A stretch of DNA of 64,000 bases. Source: Mycolicibacterium bacteremicum (GTDB lineage Bacteria; Actinomycetota; Actinomycetes; Mycobacteriales; Mycobacteriaceae). Below, one piece after another: positions 1 through 7,453 of this stretch; positions within the stretch are counted from its first letter, which is position 1; every line of letters starts with the position of its first letter. Below the pieces are notes generated by a model that worked only from the letters and a program-made list of their open reading frames with translations, had not been told where the DNA came from and ran no database searches. Position numbers and translations under genes: made by a program. The stretch spans positions 1 through 64,000 of the forward strand of contig NZ_MVHJ01000019.1 in assembly GCF_002086115.1 (NCBI RefSeq). The letters are read 5' to 3'.

Positions 1-320
1 GCCGCATCCACCACCTCATCAAAACCTTCCACTGCGGGCCCGGCGGCTGGACCGAGAGCCAACACCCCGACGGCACCATCACCCTCACCGCCCCCACCGG
101 CCGCACCTACACCACCACACCCGGCGGCCGCCTGTTCTTCCCGCAACTCGGCACCGCGACCGCCGAACTCCCCACCATCGACATGCCACCACCGAACCCA
201 CACCGAACACTGGCCGCCCCCAGACGATCTCGCACCCGGGCCCAGAACCGCGCCTACCGCATAGCCCACGAACGCGCACTCAACCGAGCCCACATCGACG
301 CCGACCCACCGCCCTTCTAG
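1..320 (+). CDS. DUF222/HNH endonuclease-type protein, C-terminal end only (5' truncated by window)
   Basis: An open frame reads from base 3 to the TAG at 318-320 and gives about 105 residues. It begins RIHHLIKTFHCGPGGW and contains QHPDGTITLTAPTGRTYTTT. This is the characteristic tail of the mycobacterial 13E12-repeat/DUF222 proteins that end in an HNH nuclease domain: the HHxxKT segment is the end of the HNH motif and the PTGRxYTT segment follows it. The last 40 residues are basic and Pro-rich. These proteins are multicopy in mycobacterial genomes and their role is not established. The DUF222 part lies outside the window. Family assignment is from memory of the motif and is fairly firm; activity cannot be judged from a fragment. 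Confidence 0.75.
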   Translation, partial: RIHHLIKTFHCGPGGWTESQHPDGTITLTAPTGRTYTTTPGGRLFFPQLGTATAELPTIDMPPPNPHRTLAAPRRSRTRAQNRAYRIAHERALNRAHIDADPPPF

Positions 321-355
321 GTGGGCGGAGGATCGGCAGCTGACGGGGCGACGGT

Positions 356-826
356 TCAGCGGCGCGGCGCGGGCATCCGGGTCGCGACGTTGAAGCGGTT
401 CCAGGCATTGATGGTCACGGCCATCGCGATCACCTGGGCCAGTTCCTTCTCGTCGAACACGGCGGCCGCCTTGGCGTACACCTCGTCGGACACGTGACCG
501 TGGTGCAGCTCGGTGATCGCCTCGGTCAGTTCCAGGGCGGCCCGCTCGCGATCGGTGAACAGATCGCCGGCCTCCTCCCACGCCGCAACCAGGGCCAGGC
601 GCTGCTCGGTCTCGCCCTGCTTGCGCGCGTCGGCGACGTGCATGTCGAGGCAGAACGCGCAGTGGTTGATCTGCGAGGCTCGAATCTTGATCAGCTCGCC
701 GATCGTCGGGTCGACGTCCTTGGCGGAAGCGTTGGACAGCTTCATCATGCCGTCGTAGATCTCCGGCGACACCTTGTAGATGTTGAGTCGGTCGATGGCA
801 TGTCGGTTGTTCAGTGTCTGCGTCAT
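356..826 (-). CDS. carboxymuconolactone decarboxylase / AhpD-like family protein
   Basis: A 156-residue protein when started at the ATG at 826 (MTQTLNNRHAIDR). A frame extension to 862 has no family similarity and would run into the divergent regulator's promoter. It has the CMD fold signature ELIKIRASQINHCAFCLDMH, with the AhpD-type CxxC pair at Cys56 and Cys59 and His63 just after. Proteins with this motif are usually peroxidase/disulfide-reductase partners rather than true decarboxylases. The gene is divergent from a MocR regulator whose start lies only about 50 bp away, so it is the likely target of that regulator (inference from layout). Substrate unknown. Confidence 0.88.
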   Translation of the reverse strand: MTQTLNNRHAIDRLNIYKVSPEIYDGMMKLSNASAKDVDPTIGELIKIRASQINHCAFCLDMHVADARKQGETEQRLALVAAWEEAGDLFTDRERAALELTEAITELHHGHVSDEVYAKAAAVFDEKELAQVIAMAVTINAWNRFNVATRMPAPRR

Positions 827-876
827 GCCGATAACGCTAGGCCGCAAAAGGCCCACAAACATGGTTCAATCCAGAA

Positions 877-2283
877 GTGACTTCATGGGCCAATACAGGT
901 GCCCGGGACCTTCATCTGGACTTGCGCACAACCATTGCGCCCGGCACCCGCGGCGCCCGCGAGGCGCTGGTCAACGCCCTGCGTGACACCATCCGGTCCG
1001 GCCGCCTCACTCCCGGCGCCATGCTCCCACCGTCCCGGACCCTCGCCGCCGACCTCGGATTGGCCCGTAACACTGTCGCCGAGGCCTACGCAGATCTGGT
1101 CGCCGAGGGCTGGCTGGCCTCCCGCCAGGGCGCGGGCACCTGGGTGGTCAACTCCCCCGCTGCGGGCCCGCCGCCGCGGCCGCGCGGGATACCCGGCACC
1201 CCCACCCACAATCTGATGCCGGGTTCCGGCGATGTCGCGCAGTTCCCGCGCAGCGCCTGGCTCGCCTCGACCCGCCGCGCCCTGACCGGCGCCCCCACCG
1301 AAGCCCTGCGGATGGGTGACCCGGCCGGCCGCATCGAACTGCGCGAGGCTCTCACCGAATATCTCGGGCGGGTCCGCGGTGTGCGCACCACCCCGGACGA
1401 AATCGTCGTCTGCGCCGGCACCCGGCACGGCGTCGAGATCCTCACCCGCGTCCTGGGCGGACCGATCGCCGTCGAGGCATACGGCCTCTTCCTGTTCCGG
1501 GATGCCATCGCCGCCAACGGCGCGACCACCGTCCCGATCAACGTCGACGACGACGGCGCGGTGATCGGAGAACTGGACGCCACCGACGCGACCGCCGTAT
1601 TGCTGACCCCGGCCCACCACTTCCCGCACGGGGTGCCGCTGCACCCGAGCCGGCGCACCGAGGTGGTGGACTGGGCCCACCGCACCGGCGGCTATCTACT
1701 CGAGGACGACTACGACGGCGAGTTCCGATATGACCGCCAACCCGTCGGATCGGTACAGGGCCTGGACCCGGACCGGGTCGTCTACCTCGGCTCGGCCAGC
1801 AAGAGCCTGTCTCCGGTGCTGCGCCTGGGCTGGATGGTGCTACCGGCCGAGCTGGTCGACCGGGCGCACGATGCGCTCGGCGGCCAACAGTTCTACGTCA
1901 ACGCCCTGCTGCAACTCACCATGGCCGACTTCATCACCTCCGGCGCCTACGACAAACACATCCGCCGGATGCGGATGGCCTACCGGCGCCGCCGTGATCT
2001 GCTCGCCGCGGCACTGGAACCGTTCGACGTCGGCATCCGCGGACTGTCGGCGGGCCTGCACCTGCAGCTGACCCTGCCGCCGGGCACCGAGGCCGAGGTG
2101 ATGCGGCGTGCCGGCGAGGCAGGCATCGGGCTCTCGGGACTGCGCGTGCTGCGCCACCCGGACGCCGGTCCCGACGTACCCGACGCCGACGGCATCGTCG
2201 TCAGCTTCGGCACCCCGGCCGAACACGCCTTCCCCGCGGCCGTCGACGCGTTGTGTCGTGTGCTCGGCGGCCTCATCCGGTGA
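877..2283 (+). CDS. MocR/PdxR-type transcriptional regulator (GntR wHTH fused to aminotransferase fold)
   Basis: A 468-residue protein from a GTG start. Residues about 25-95 form a GntR-type winged helix (GAMLPPSRTLAADLGLARNT). The rest is a fold-type I aminotransferase domain with the EDDYDGEFRY motif and the Schiff-base lysine in SASKSLSP (Lys309). Length and architecture match the MocR family, in which PLP or a PLP adduct is the effector. MocR proteins commonly regulate a divergent neighbour, here the CxxC-type CMD gene. No pdxS/pdxT genes are in view, so a PdxR role is not supported. Its last 11 bases overlap the convergent HD gene. Confidence 0.92.
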   Translation: MTSWANTGARDLHLDLRTTIAPGTRGAREALVNALRDTIRSGRLTPGAMLPPSRTLAADLGLARNTVAEAYADLVAEGWLASRQGAGTWVVNSPAAGPPPRPRGIPGTPTHNLMPGSGDVAQFPRSAWLASTRRALTGAPTEALRMGDPAGRIELREALTEYLGRVRGVRTTPDEIVVCAGTRHGVEILTRVLGGPIAVEAYGLFLFRDAIAANGATTVPINVDDDGAVIGELDATDATAVLLTPAHHFPHGVPLHPSRRTEVVDWAHRTGGYLLEDDYDGEFRYDRQPVGSVQGLDPDRVVYLGSASKSLSPVLRLGWMVLPAELVDRAHDALGGQQFYVNALLQLTMADFITSGAYDKHIRRMRMAYRRRRDLLAAALEPFDVGIRGLSAGLHLQLTLPPGTEAEVMRRAGEAGIGLSGLRVLRHPDAGPDVPDADGIVVSFGTPAEHAFPAAVDALCRVLGGLIR

Positions 2284-2908
2284 GGGTGGCGAGCTCCGAC
2301 TCCAGATTCCGGCGGGCCGCGGCTTCCCACAACCGGCGGCCCTGCGCGGTGCGATACAGCGACGGCGCCGCCAGCAACGCGGCGATGATGCGGGCTCGCC
2401 CGGCCCGGAAGTCGGCATCGGTGACATGGCCGTACTCGGCGCGCACCTTGGCCGTGTTGCTGCGATAGGCCGCCGGTTCCACGGCCAGCACCGCGAGATC
2501 GGCGTCGGAGAGCACCTGCCCGTTGCGATCGTCGGGCGCCGGATCGTGGTCGACGGTCATCCGGACCAGCCGGGCCACCTCGGCGACCAGGCCGGCATCC
2601 ACGCCCAGGGCGGTGAGCTCGGCGGCGGCAAGCTGCGCGCTGTTCTCCTCGTCATCGGCAGCCCCGGCGTAGACCGCGTCGTGGAACCAGGCCGCCAGCC
2701 GTACGGCGTCGACATCGACATCGGCGGCATCGGTGCCGTCGGTCAATTCGTCGACCGCCTCGAGCACGCCCTGCAGGTGCACCCGATCGTGGTAGCGCCG
2801 GTGCGGCTCCGACCAGCGGGCCAGCAGCGCCGAGCCCGCCGCGTCCACGTCCGGCGAGGCGGTGTGGCGCCCGAGCAGCGTGCGCCACTGGAGGAGCAGA
2901 TCGATCAC
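2273..2908 (-). CDS. HD-domain predicted metal-dependent phosphohydrolase
   Basis: About 211 residues from a GTG at 2908 (VIDLLLQWRTLLG); an upstream extension to 2962 would overlap the divergent GtrA gene. It carries the HD-superfamily ligands: YHDRVHLQGVL, then AAWFHDAVY (the HD pair), and a later Asp in LSDADLAVL. The whole pattern, including the C-terminal YRTAQGRRLWEAAARRNLE, fits the small COG4339-type HD family, whose substrate is unknown. Only 29 bp separate its start from the GtrA start, so the two genes share a very short divergent promoter or one transcript is leaderless. The 3' end overlaps the MocR gene tail to tail. Confidence 0.82.
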   Translation of the reverse strand: MIDLLLQWRTLLGRHTASPDVDAAGSALLARWSEPHRRYHDRVHLQGVLEAVDELTDGTDAADVDVDAVRLAAWFHDAVYAGAADDEENSAQLAAAELTALGVDAGLVAEVARLVRMTVDHDPAPDDRNGQVLSDADLAVLAVEPAAYRSNTAKVRAEYGHVTDADFRAGRARIIAALLAAPSLYRTAQGRRLWEAAARRNLESELATLTG

Positions 2909-2937
2909 GTCCCTATTGTTGCCCGTAAGCTGCCCGC

Positions 2938-3348
2938 GTGACCGCGACCCCGGACGATGCACCCTTGAGCCTGCGGGTCCAGGCGACGCGATTCATCCTC
3001 ACCGGCGGCCTGTCGGCGATCGTCGACTTCGGTCTGTACGTGCTGCTGTTGGAATTCGGCCTGCACGTGAACCTGGCCAAGACGCTCAGCTTCATCGCGG
3101 GCACCACCACGGCGTATCTGATCAACCGGCGGTGGACGTTCCGGGCCGAACCCAGCAAGGCGCGCTTCATCGCGGTGATGGTGCTCTACGCGCTGACCTA
3201 CGCCGTCCAGGTCGGCATCAACTATGTCTTCTACCTGCAGTTCGATGGCCGCCCCTGGCAGGTGCCGGTGGCCTTCGTAATCGCTCAGGGGACCGCCACG
3301 GTGATCAATTTCGTGGTGCAGCGCACGGTGATATTCCGGCTGAGGTGA
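2938..3348 (+). CDS. GtrA family membrane protein (Rv3789-like)
   Basis: A 136-residue protein from a GTG with four predicted membrane segments: about residues 17-37, 42-62, 79-99 and 110-130. It has the GtrA signature FILTGGLSAIVDFGLY and the conserved loop INRRWTFRAE. It sits 40 bp before dprE1, exactly where M. tuberculosis has Rv3789. That protein was first proposed to flip decaprenyl-phosphoryl-arabinose and later to act as an anchor for AftA, so the precise role is debated. It probably opens the dprE1-dprE2-aftA-embC transcription unit. The start is chosen because MTATPDDAPLSLR leads straight into the first helix. Confidence 0.9.
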   Translation: MTATPDDAPLSLRVQATRFILTGGLSAIVDFGLYVLLLEFGLHVNLAKTLSFIAGTTTAYLINRRWTFRAEPSKARFIAVMVLYALTYAVQVGINYVFYLQFDGRPWQVPVAFVIAQGTATVINFVVQRTVIFRLR

Positions 3349-3388
3349 ATCTGCTCCGGTGGCCCGACCGGTATCGTCTGCCACTGAC

Positions 3389-4789
3389 ATGACTACCGAA
3401 CTCCCCCTCGTTCCGCGCGCCCTCACCGGCTTCGGCCGCACCGCGCCGAGCGTGGCCCACGTGCTGTCGACCCCCGATGTCGACGTCATCGCCGACGCCG
3501 TCAAACGCGTCGCGGACGCCTCGGCGACGGATCCCTCGTACTTCAAACGCGGCATCGTCGCCCGTGGCCTGGGCCGCTCCTACGGTGACCACGCCTGCAA
3601 CGGCGGCGGCATCGTCGTCGACATGACGCCGCTGAACCGCATCCACTCGATCTCGGCAGAGACCGCGATCGCCGATGTGGACGGCGGTGTCAGCCTGGAC
3701 CAGCTGATGAAGGCCGCGCTGCCGTTCGGTCTGTGGGTCCCGGTGCTGCCGGGTACCCGGCAGGTCACCGTCGGCGGGGCGATCGGGTCCGACATCCACG
3801 GCAAGAACCACCACAGCGCGGGCAGCTTCGGCAACCATGTGCAGTCGCTCGATCTGCTGATGGCCGACGGCGAGGTGCGCACGCTCACCCCCGATGGCCC
3901 GAGTGCCGAACTGTTCTGGGCGACCATCGGCGGAAACGGGCTCACCGGCATCGTAGTCCGCGCCCGGATCGCCATGACCCGCACCGAAACCGCCTATTTC
4001 ATCGCCGACGGCGTAGCCACCGGCGATCTCGACGAGACGATCGCCGTGCACACCGACGGCTCCGAGGACAACTACACCTACTCCAGCGCCTGGTTCGATT
4101 TGATCAGCCCGCCGCCGAAACTGGGCCGCGCCGCCGTCAGCCGTGGCAGCCTGGCCAAGCTGGATCAGTTGCCGCCGAAACTGGCGAAGAATCCGCTGAA
4201 ATTCGATGCGCCGCAACTGTTGAAGGTGCCCGACATCTTCCCGGTCAGCGCGATGAACAAGCTGTCCTTCACCGCGATCGGCGAGGTGTACTACCGCCTG
4301 GGCGGCACCTACAGCGGCAAGATCATGAATCTGTCGCAGTTCTACCACATGCTCGACCTGGTCAGTGGCTGGAACAATGCCTACGGACCAAAGGGTTTCG
4401 CCCAGCACCAGTTCCTGGTGCCACCCGATGCCCTCGACGAGTTCAAGGCCATCATCCGGTGGATCCAGACCAGCGGCCAGTACTCGGCGCTGAACGTGTT
4501 CAAACTGTTCGGCCCCGGTAACCGGGCGCCGCTGAGCTTCCCGATGGCCGGCTGGAATGTCGCGATGGACTTCCCCATCAAATCGGGCGTTAACGAGTTC
4601 CTGAACGAACTCGACGACCGCGCAATGGAATTCGGCGGCCGGGTGTACACCGCCAAGGATTCCCGGGTGAGCGCGGAGAAGTTCCACCGGATGTACCCGC
4701 GCATCGACGAATGGATCACCACCCGCCGCACGGCGGATCCGCACGGCGTGTTCGCCTCCGACATGGCCCGCCGCCTCGAGTTGCTCTAG
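3389..4789 (+). CDS. dprE1: decaprenylphosphoryl-beta-D-ribose 2'-oxidase DprE1
   Basis: A 466-residue flavoprotein from the ATG at 3389; an in-frame GTG at 3359 adds ten unrelated residues. It oxidises the 2'-OH of decaprenyl-phosphoryl-ribose, the first half of epimerisation to the arabinose donor DPA. Visible are the FAD-binding segments ARGLGRSYGD and GGAIGSDIHGKNHHSAGS, and the C-terminal FGGRVYTAKDSR holding the catalytic-site lysine. It aligns along its length with Rv3790. The odd point is at residue 392: the protein reads GWNVAMDFPIK where M. tuberculosis has GWNICVDFPIK. The benzothiazinone-reactive cysteine (Cys387 there) is therefore an alanine (GCG at 4562-4564). Confidence 0.97.
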   Translation: MTTELPLVPRALTGFGRTAPSVAHVLSTPDVDVIADAVKRVADASATDPSYFKRGIVARGLGRSYGDHACNGGGIVVDMTPLNRIHSISAETAIADVDGGVSLDQLMKAALPFGLWVPVLPGTRQVTVGGAIGSDIHGKNHHSAGSFGNHVQSLDLLMADGEVRTLTPDGPSAELFWATIGGNGLTGIVVRARIAMTRTETAYFIADGVATGDLDETIAVHTDGSEDNYTYSSAWFDLISPPPKLGRAAVSRGSLAKLDQLPPKLAKNPLKFDAPQLLKVPDIFPVSAMNKLSFTAIGEVYYRLGGTYSGKIMNLSQFYHMLDLVSGWNNAYGPKGFAQHQFLVPPDALDEFKAIIRWIQTSGQYSALNVFKLFGPGNRAPLSFPMAGWNVAMDFPIKSGVNEFLNELDDRAMEFGGRVYTAKDSRVSAEKFHRMYPRIDEWITTRRTADPHGVFASDMARRLELL

Positions 4790-4814
4790 CTCCGCAGAAA
4801 GGTTCTACCCCTCC

Positions 4815-5594
4815 ATGATTGACGCGACCGGTAACCCTCAGACGATCCTGCTGCTGGGCGGAACTTCCGAGATCGGCCTGGCGATCGTCGAACGCTACCT
4901 GCGCGACGCCAAGGCCAGGGTGATACTGGCCGATCTGCCCGGCTCGCCGCGCAAGGCGGCCGCGATCGCGCAGCTGGAAGCGGCCGGCGCGAAGTCGGTG
5001 CAGTACCTGGACTTCGACGCGTTGGACACCGCCGCCCATCCCGCGGTGATCGAGGCCGCCTGGGCCGACGGCGATGTCGACGTGGCGATCGTCGCGTTCG
5101 GCATCCTCGGCGATGCCGAGGAGCTGTGGCAGAACCAGGCCAAGGCCGTGCTGACCGCCCAGATCAACTACACCGCCGCGGTGTCGGTCGGGGTGCTGAT
5201 CGGCGAGCGGATGCGCGCGCAGGGCTTCGGCCAGATCATCGCGATGTCCTCCGTCGCCGGTGAGCGGGTGCGCCGCTCCAACTTCGTCTACGGCTCCACC
5301 AAGGCCGGCCTGGACGGGTTCTACCTCGGCCTCGGCGAGGCGCTGCGCGAACACGGTGTGCACGTCCTGGTCATCCGCCCGGGACAGGTGCGCACCACCA
5401 CCACCCTGGAGCACTGGAAGGCCACCGGCGCCAAGGAGGCGCCCTTCACCGTCGACAAGGAGGACGTCGCCGAACTGGCGGTCGCCTCGGCGGCCAAGGG
5501 CAAGGAACTGGTCTGGGCGCCGGGACCGGTGAAGTATCTGATGGCCGTCATCAGGCACATCCCGCGGCCGGTCTTCCGCAAGCTGCCGCTCTGA
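4815..5594 (+). CDS. dprE2: decaprenylphosphoryl-D-2-keto-erythro-pentose reductase DprE2
   Basis: A 259-residue short-chain dehydrogenase that reduces the keto product of DprE1 to decaprenyl-phosphoryl-arabinofuranose using NADH. The nucleotide motif LLLGGTSEIG is near the N terminus. The active-site serine is in AMSSVAGERV, and the YxxxK pair is in FVYGSTKAG. The start ATG follows an AGAAAGG ribosome site, 25 bp after dprE1. The stop overlaps the aftA start (TGATGA), indicating translational coupling. Length and order match Rv3791. Confidence 0.96.
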   Translation: MIDATGNPQTILLLGGTSEIGLAIVERYLRDAKARVILADLPGSPRKAAAIAQLEAAGAKSVQYLDFDALDTAAHPAVIEAAWADGDVDVAIVAFGILGDAEELWQNQAKAVLTAQINYTAAVSVGVLIGERMRAQGFGQIIAMSSVAGERVRRSNFVYGSTKAGLDGFYLGLGEALREHGVHVLVIRPGQVRTTTTLEHWKATGAKEAPFTVDKEDVAELAVASAAKGKELVWAPGPVKYLMAVIRHIPRPVFRKLPL

Positions 5595-7453
5595 TGACCC
5601 TGGCGGCCAGGACGGCCGGCCAGATGCTGGCCGCGGCCGGCACCGCTGCGGTCCTGACCGTGATCGCCCTGTTGGCGATCGCCCGCGTCGAATGGCCGGC
5701 CTACAACTCGTCGAACCAACTGCACGCGCTCACCACGGTCGGCCAGTTCTTCTGCCTGGCAGGAGTTTTCGCCTCCGGAGTGTTATGGCGCCGTGAACGC
5801 CGGCTGCTGGCGCGCATCGTGTCGGTGGTGTTCCTGTCGGCCTTCTCGGTGGTGACGCTCGCCATGCCACTGGGCGCCACCCGGCTCTACCTGTTCGGCA
5901 TCTCGGTGGACCAGCAGTTCCGCACCGAGTACCTGACCCGGCTGGCCGACAGTGCGGCCCTGCACGACATGACCTATATCGGCCTGCCGCCGTTCTATCC
6001 CGCCGGGTGGTTCTGGATCGGCGGCCGGCTGGCCGACGTGACCGGGATACCGGCCTGGGAGATGTTCAAGCCCTGGGCCATCATCTCGATCACCGCAGCG
6101 GTCGCCGTCGCGCTGGTGCTGTGGACGGCGCTGGTGCGCTTCGAGATCGCGCTGGCCGTCACCACCGCGACCACCGCGGTCACGCTGGCCTACACCTCCG
6201 CCGAGCCGTACGCCGCCGTCATCACCGTGCTGCTCCCGCCGGTGTTCGTGCTGGCCTGGTCCGGGCTCAAACGCGCCGGCAACCAGGGCTGGGCAGCCGT
6301 CGTCGGCGTCGGGCTGTTCCTCGGGCTGGCCGCGCTGTTCTACACCCTGCTGCTGGCCTATGCCGCCTTCACCATCACCCTGATGGCGCTGCTGCTCGCG
6401 ATGACCACTCGCAGCATCGCCCCGCTGATCCGGTTGGCGGTCATCGCCGTGATCGCCGGCGCGCTGGCGCTGTTGACCTGGGCGCCCTACCTGCTGGCGG
6501 CGCTGCGCGGCACGCCCGCGGACTCCGGCACCGCGCAGCACTACCTGCCGATCGACGGTGCCGAGCTGACGTTCCCGATGCTGGACTTCACCCTGCTGGG
6601 TGCGCTGTGCATGCTCGGCACCATCTGGCTGGTGGTGCACGCCCGCAGCGGGACCAGAGCAGGTGCGTTGGCCGTCGGGGTGCTGGCCGTCTACGCCTGG
6701 TCGCTGCTGTCGATGCTCACCACCCTGGTCGGAACCACCCTGCTGTCCTTCCGGCTGCAGCCGACGCTGTCGGTGCTGCTGGCCGCCGCGGGCACCTTCG
6801 GGTTCATCTGGCTGACCCAGGTGGCCGTCGCCCGCTACCAGCACCCGGGCCGGCACGTCGTCGCCGTCGCGGCCACCATCGGCCTGATCGGCGGGCTGAC
6901 GTTCAGTCAGGACATCCCCGATGTCCTGCGCACCGATATCAACGTGGCCTACACCGACACCGACGGATACGGCGAGCGCGCCGACCGCCGCCCGCCCGGC
7001 GCCGAGCAGTACTACCGGGCGCTCGACGAGCGCATCCGGGAGGTCACCGGCCGTCCCCCGCACGAGACCGTGGTGCTGACCGCCGACTACAGCTTCCTGT
7101 CCTTCTACCCCTATTACGGGTTCCAGGGACTGACCTCGCATTACGCAAACCCGTTGGCGCAGTTCGAGGCCCGCTCGGCGGCCATCGAGAGCTGGGCGCT
7201 GCTGACCACACCCGACCAGTTCGCCACCGCGCTCGACCAACTGCCCTGGCCGGCCCCCACGGTGTTCCTGATGCGCCGCGGCGGACCGGACAGCTACACC
7301 CTGCGACTGGCCGCCGACGTCTACCCCAACCAGCCGAACGTGCGCCGCTACCAGGTGTCGCTGGACCCGGCGATCTTCGACGACGGGCGCTGGGATGTCT
7401 CGACCGAGGGACCGTTCGTGCTGGCCATCCGGAAACCACAGGCCGGTGGTTGA
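5594..7453 (+). CDS. aftA: arabinofuranosyltransferase AftA
   Basis: A 619-residue GT-C glycosyltransferase with many hydrophobic helices over residues 1-440 and a soluble C-terminal domain from about residue 455. It transfers the first arabinofuranose residues from DPA onto the galactan, priming the arabinan domain. The start ATG overlaps the dprE2 stop by one base, and its own TGA overlaps the embC ATG (TGATGG at 7451). The C-terminal region (RPPGAEQYYRALDERIREVTG, VVLTADYSFLSFYPYYGF) aligns with Rv3792. Position between dprE2 and embC is diagnostic. Confidence 0.95.
   Translation: MTLAARTAGQMLAAAGTAAVLTVIALLAIARVEWPAYNSSNQLHALTTVGQFFCLAGVFASGVLWRRERRLLARIVSVVFLSAFSVVTLAMPLGATRLYLFGISVDQQFRTEYLTRLADSAALHDMTYIGLPPFYPAGWFWIGGRLADVTGIPAWEMFKPWAIISITAAVAVALVLWTALVRFEIALAVTTATTAVTLAYTSAEPYAAVITVLLPPVFVLAWSGLKRAGNQGWAAVVGVGLFLGLAALFYTLLLAYAAFTITLMALLLAMTTRSIAPLIRLAVIAVIAGALALLTWAPYLLAALRGTPADSGTAQHYLPIDGAELTFPMLDFTLLGALCMLGTIWLVVHARSGTRAGALAVGVLAVYAWSLLSMLTTLVGTTLLSFRLQPTLSVLLAAAGTFGFIWLTQVAVARYQHPGRHVVAVAATIGLIGGLTFSQDIPDVLRTDINVAYTDTDGYGERADRRPPGAEQYYRALDERIREVTGRPPHETVVLTADYSFLSFYPYYGFQGLTSHYANPLAQFEARSAAIESWALLTTPDQFATALDQLPWPAPTVFLMRRGGPDSYTLRLAADVYPNQPNVRRYQVSLDPAIFDDGRWDVSTEGPFVLAIRKPQAGG

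Noticed and set aside
6007..7452. Apparent extension of the embC frame by nearly 500 codons upstream
   Set aside because: It lies in another frame of aftA, is extremely Arg/Gly/Ala-rich (out-of-frame GC-rich translation), and EmbC homology begins only at the ATG at 7453.
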